Source of the DNA: HGM04593 sp045591315
GTDB taxonomy: Bacteria; Bacteroidota; Bacteroidia; Bacteroidales; Bacteroidaceae
Direction: 5' to 3'
Assembly: GCA_045591315.1 (NCBI GenBank)
Contig: JAZNSN010000026.1
Coordinates: forward strand, 1-64,000
Length of the DNA stretch: 64,000 nt
Below the pieces are notes generated by a model, which had not been told where the DNA came from, did not search any database, and saw only the letters and a list, made by a program, of their open reading frames with translations. Below, one piece after another: positions 61,947-64,000 of this stretch. A program made the position numbers and the translations under genes. Every line of letters begins with the position of its first letter. Position 1 is the stretch's first letter.

Positions 61947-62034
61947 GAGCGGCATAGACGCTGTTCAGGAGTTCTGACAGCTGTATGACTTTTCCAATTA
62001 ATTCAAAAAACTGATTCTTATTAACTGACTGAAT

Positions 62035-62502
62035 ATGAAAAATACAGAATGCAAGGTTGATGCTCTAGACCTTAAAATATTGAGTATCATTTCAAAGGAT
62101 GCAAGAATTCCTTTCCGTAACGTGGCAGAACTATGTGGAGTTTCACGCGCGGCCATTCATCTGCGCGTACAGCATCTTATCGATATGGGTATAATTTCGG
62201 GCTCATGCTATGAGATTGATGTACGCCGTCTTGGCTATAAGACCTGCACGTATATTGGCGTGCGTCTTGAGCGTGGTTCAATGTACAAGGAGGTTGTAGA
62301 GCGTCTGCGCGAGATACCCGAAGTTGTTGAGTGCTGCTACACAACAGGCCCTTATTCAATACTTGCAAAGATGTACTCCCATGACAATGAGCATCTTATG
62401 ACTCTTCTGAACGGACGTGTCCAGGAGATACCGGGCATTGTCAGCACCGAGACAATGATAGTCCTTGACCATAGTATAAAGCGAAATATGCCTATGGAGT
62501 AA
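62035..62502 (+). CDS. Lrp/AsnC-family transcriptional regulator
   Basis: A 155-residue regulator that usually senses an amino acid. The winged helix-turn-helix is at about 10-55 (LDLKILSIISKDARIPFRNV, then AELCGVSRAAIHLRVQHLID). The C-terminal RAM ligand domain follows (VRLERGSMYKEVVERLREI, TGPYSILAKMYSHD, VSTETMIVLDHS). Length is normal. It ends 49 bases before a terminator hairpin, so it is probably transcribed apart from the fused amidotransferase/dipeptidase gene downstream, whose peptide or amino-acid role would nevertheless suit it. Confidence 0.94.
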   Translation: MKNTECKVDALDLKILSIISKDARIPFRNVAELCGVSRAAIHLRVQHLIDMGIISGSCYEIDVRRLGYKTCTYIGVRLERGSMYKEVVERLREIPEVVECCYTTGPYSILAKMYSHDNEHLMTLLNGRVQEIPGIVSTETMIVLDHSIKRNMPME

Positions 62503-62550
62503 CAGCCGGTGCCAGTCGTGGCGGCTTTACTGCATGGTGAAACATAACGT

Positions 62551-62582
62551 CCCGTACTGTGGTTCGGCAATCACAGTACGGG
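62551..62582 (+). terminator. Terminator after the Lrp/AsnC gene
   Basis: CCCGTACTGTG (62551-62561) and CACAGTACGGG (62572-62582) make an 11-bp perfect stem with a 10-nt loop, followed by GCTTTTAT. It lies 49 bases past the regulator stop and 22 bases before the next start codon. Confidence 0.82.
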
Positions 62583-62603
62583 GCTTTTATAATCCAGAAA
62601 CGC

Positions 62604-64000
62604 ATGAAAAAGGACAAGTTCAATTTTATGGCTGAACGTAAGGCGCTCCATTCAGCCTTCCCTTTGGCGGAGCCCCGCCCTGTAATAGGTATAACGGCAA
62701 ATTTCCGTGACGGCAATGCTGCACTTGCCGAAGCGTATTACGCGTCGGTGCTAGAGGCTGGCGGTACTCCGTTCATAATCCCGCCTTATGCGAACCGCGA
62801 AGCATTGGTTGAGACGCTTAAGCATATCGACGCCCTGTTGCTTACAGGTGGTGCGGATATAGATCCCCGTTACATGGGCGAAGCTCCGGATTACGCTCTC
62901 TTGCATGCTATAAATCCGAAACGTGACGAACAGGAGATTCTTTTGACGTGTCTTGCCGATGACCGTTCGCTGCCGATACTTGGGATATGCCGTGGAGTAC
63001 AGGTTCTTGCCGTGGCTTTTGGCGGAAAGGTGTATCAGGACCAAGGTGCCGGTATGGGCCGTGAGTTGCTTGTCCATGACCAGGAACCGGCAGAACGACA
63101 TGTGGCGACTCACGATGTTTCATTTGTACATGACAGCATGCTTGCCCGTCTGTTCGGTTGCGAAAGTATAGCTGTAAACAGTTTTCATCACCAGTCGGTG
63201 AGTGCTGTACCTTGTGGATTTGCCGTAACCGCCGTGTCGCCCGATGGGGTGATAGAGGCAATAGAGGCTGTTGACGGCCGTTCGATAATTGGAGTACAGT
63301 GGCATCCCGAATCCTTTGTCATGAACGACGATCGCTGTATGATGCCTATTTTCGAGTGGCTTGTAAGCGAAGCATCATTGTATCGTAGGGCAAAGGAAAT
63401 TCATTCAAGGACAGTTACTCTCGATTCACATTGTGACACTCCGATGCTGTTTGAAAAAGGCTATAGGCTTGAGGAGAGAAGTGAAGTTGCGCTCGTCGAT
63501 CTGCACAAGATGGACGAAGGCGGGCTTGATGCCGTGACTATGGTTGCTTATATACCTCAGGGCGCACGTGACGAAAATGCACTTGCAGAGGCAACACGAT
63601 ATGCCGACACTTTGTTGGGAGAGATTGCAGCCCAGGTGGAAAGGAACAGAGAAAATGTAGCTCTGTGTGATTCTCCCGATGACGTAAATCTCTATAAACG
63701 AAGTGGCAAGAAAGTGGTAATGCGAGGTATAGAGAACGGTTATGCTATCGGAAAGGATATAGCCAATGTACGCCGTTATAGGGATATGGGGGTTGTATAT
63801 ATGACCTTGTGCCACAATGGTGACAACGATATTTGTGACTCTGCGAGAGGTAATGGTGAGCATGGCGGCTTGAGCGTTTTCGGGCAGGAAGTCGTAAAGG
63901 AGATGAACCGCGTGGGTATGGTCATTGACTTGTCACATGCGGCAGAGAGCACTTTCTGGCAAGTGCTGGAACTTAGCTCGGCGCCTGTTGTCTGTTCTCA
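62604..64000 (+). CDS. Fused class I glutamine amidotransferase-like / membrane dipeptidase (partial)
   Basis: The frame opens at ATG 62604 (MKKDKFNFMAERK) and is still open at the window edge, so only about 465 residues are seen. Residues 30-260 form a peptidase C26 domain of the PuuD type (gamma-glutamyl-GABA hydrolase family). The nucleophile is C129 in LGICRGVQ and the His-Glu pair H234/E236 is in VQWHPES. After a short linker a membrane-dipeptidase (M19) domain begins, with the metal-binding HxD at H276/D278 in LDSHCDT, then VTMVAYIPQGA, MRGIENGYAIG and VVYMTLCHN. The combination suggests hydrolysis of gamma-glutamyl and dipeptide bonds in one polypeptide. No signal peptide is visible. 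Confidence 0.9.
   Translation, partial: MKKDKFNFMAERKALHSAFPLAEPRPVIGITANFRDGNAALAEAYYASVLEAGGTPFIIPPYANREALVETLKHIDALLLTGGADIDPRYMGEAPDYALLHAINPKRDEQEILLTCLADDRSLPILGICRGVQVLAVAFGGKVYQDQGAGMGRELLVHDQEPAERHVATHDVSFVHDSMLARLFGCESIAVNSFHHQSVSAVPCGFAVTAVSPDGVIEAIEAVDGRSIIGVQWHPESFVMNDDRCMMPIFEWLVSEASLYRRAKEIHSRTVTLDSHCDTPMLFEKGYRLEERSEVALVDLHKMDEGGLDAVTMVAYIPQGARDENALAEATRYADTLLGEIAAQVERNRENVALCDSPDDVNLYKRSGKKVVMRGIENGYAIGKDIANVRRYRDMGVVYMTLCHNGDNDICDSARGNGEHGGLSVFGQEVVKEMNRVGMVIDLSHAAESTFWQVLELSSAPVVCS

Overview
The window comes from a member of the Bacteroidales (Bacteroides/Prevotella-like). The evidence is the SusC/SusD pairs, the GH92/GH130 mannose enzymes, the PorX and PorW/SprE components of the type IX secretion system (T9SS), and the many -7 elements of the form TAnnTTTGC or TATCTTCGC typical of the Bacteroidota housekeeping sigma factor. 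Shine-Dalgarno signals are weak, so starts were chosen from signal peptides, family starts and ATGA overlaps. No rRNA, tRNA, CRISPR array, insertion sequence or phage gene was recognised.

Layout. 1-380: gene-free edge with a row of palindromes and a terminator. 381-7122 (minus): housekeeping genes (S41 protease, coaD, parE, an acetyltransferase-like protein, a THUMP-like methyltransferase, and a 50-residue YqaE/Pmp3 membrane peptide). 7262-7502: promoter and structured RNA (6S-like or an attenuator). 7631-9423 (plus): a small secreted protein with a T9SS-like tail overlapping a CotH-family protein. 9580-12253: divergent pckA and upp, followed by a 122-bp tandem repeat. 12616-13587: GH130 phosphorylase. 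13686-19349 (minus): tripartite RND efflux operon. 19520-26405 (minus): GH5, ROK kinase, GH92, GH92 operon. 26793-35580 (plus): etfB, etfA, acyl-CoA dehydrogenase, slyD, aroC, a multi-pass membrane protein, and a beta-propeller lipoprotein with a CXXCH motif. 35826-51359 (plus): fasciclin lipoprotein-SusC-SusD, then the same gene order again. 51413-52435 (plus): a sirtuin without the usual zinc cysteines, and rubredoxin. 52507-60185 (minus): ygiQ, a small conserved protein, tsaE, porX, porW/sprE and a small membrane protein. 60509-64000 (plus): two FKBP isomerases, an Lrp/AsnC regulator, and a truncated glutamine-amidotransferase-like/membrane-dipeptidase fusion.

How the genes fit together. 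The GH130, GH92, GH92, GH5 and ROK genes form a plausible route for dismantling mannose-rich glycans such as N-glycans: alpha-mannose trimming, attack on the beta-mannosyl core, phosphorolysis of the mannosyl disaccharide, and sugar phosphorylation. No dedicated SusC/SusD lies beside them. The fasciclin/SusC/SusD double module is built like a polysaccharide-utilisation locus but carries no glycoside hydrolase and no regulator, so its cargo is unknown. PorX and PorW point to a T9SS in this organism, which fits the T9SS-like sorting tail on the protein at 7631. Items most worth following up are the structured RNA at 7284-7502, the fasciclin/SusCD double module, the CXXCH lipoprotein with its membrane partner, and the 122-bp hairpin repeats.
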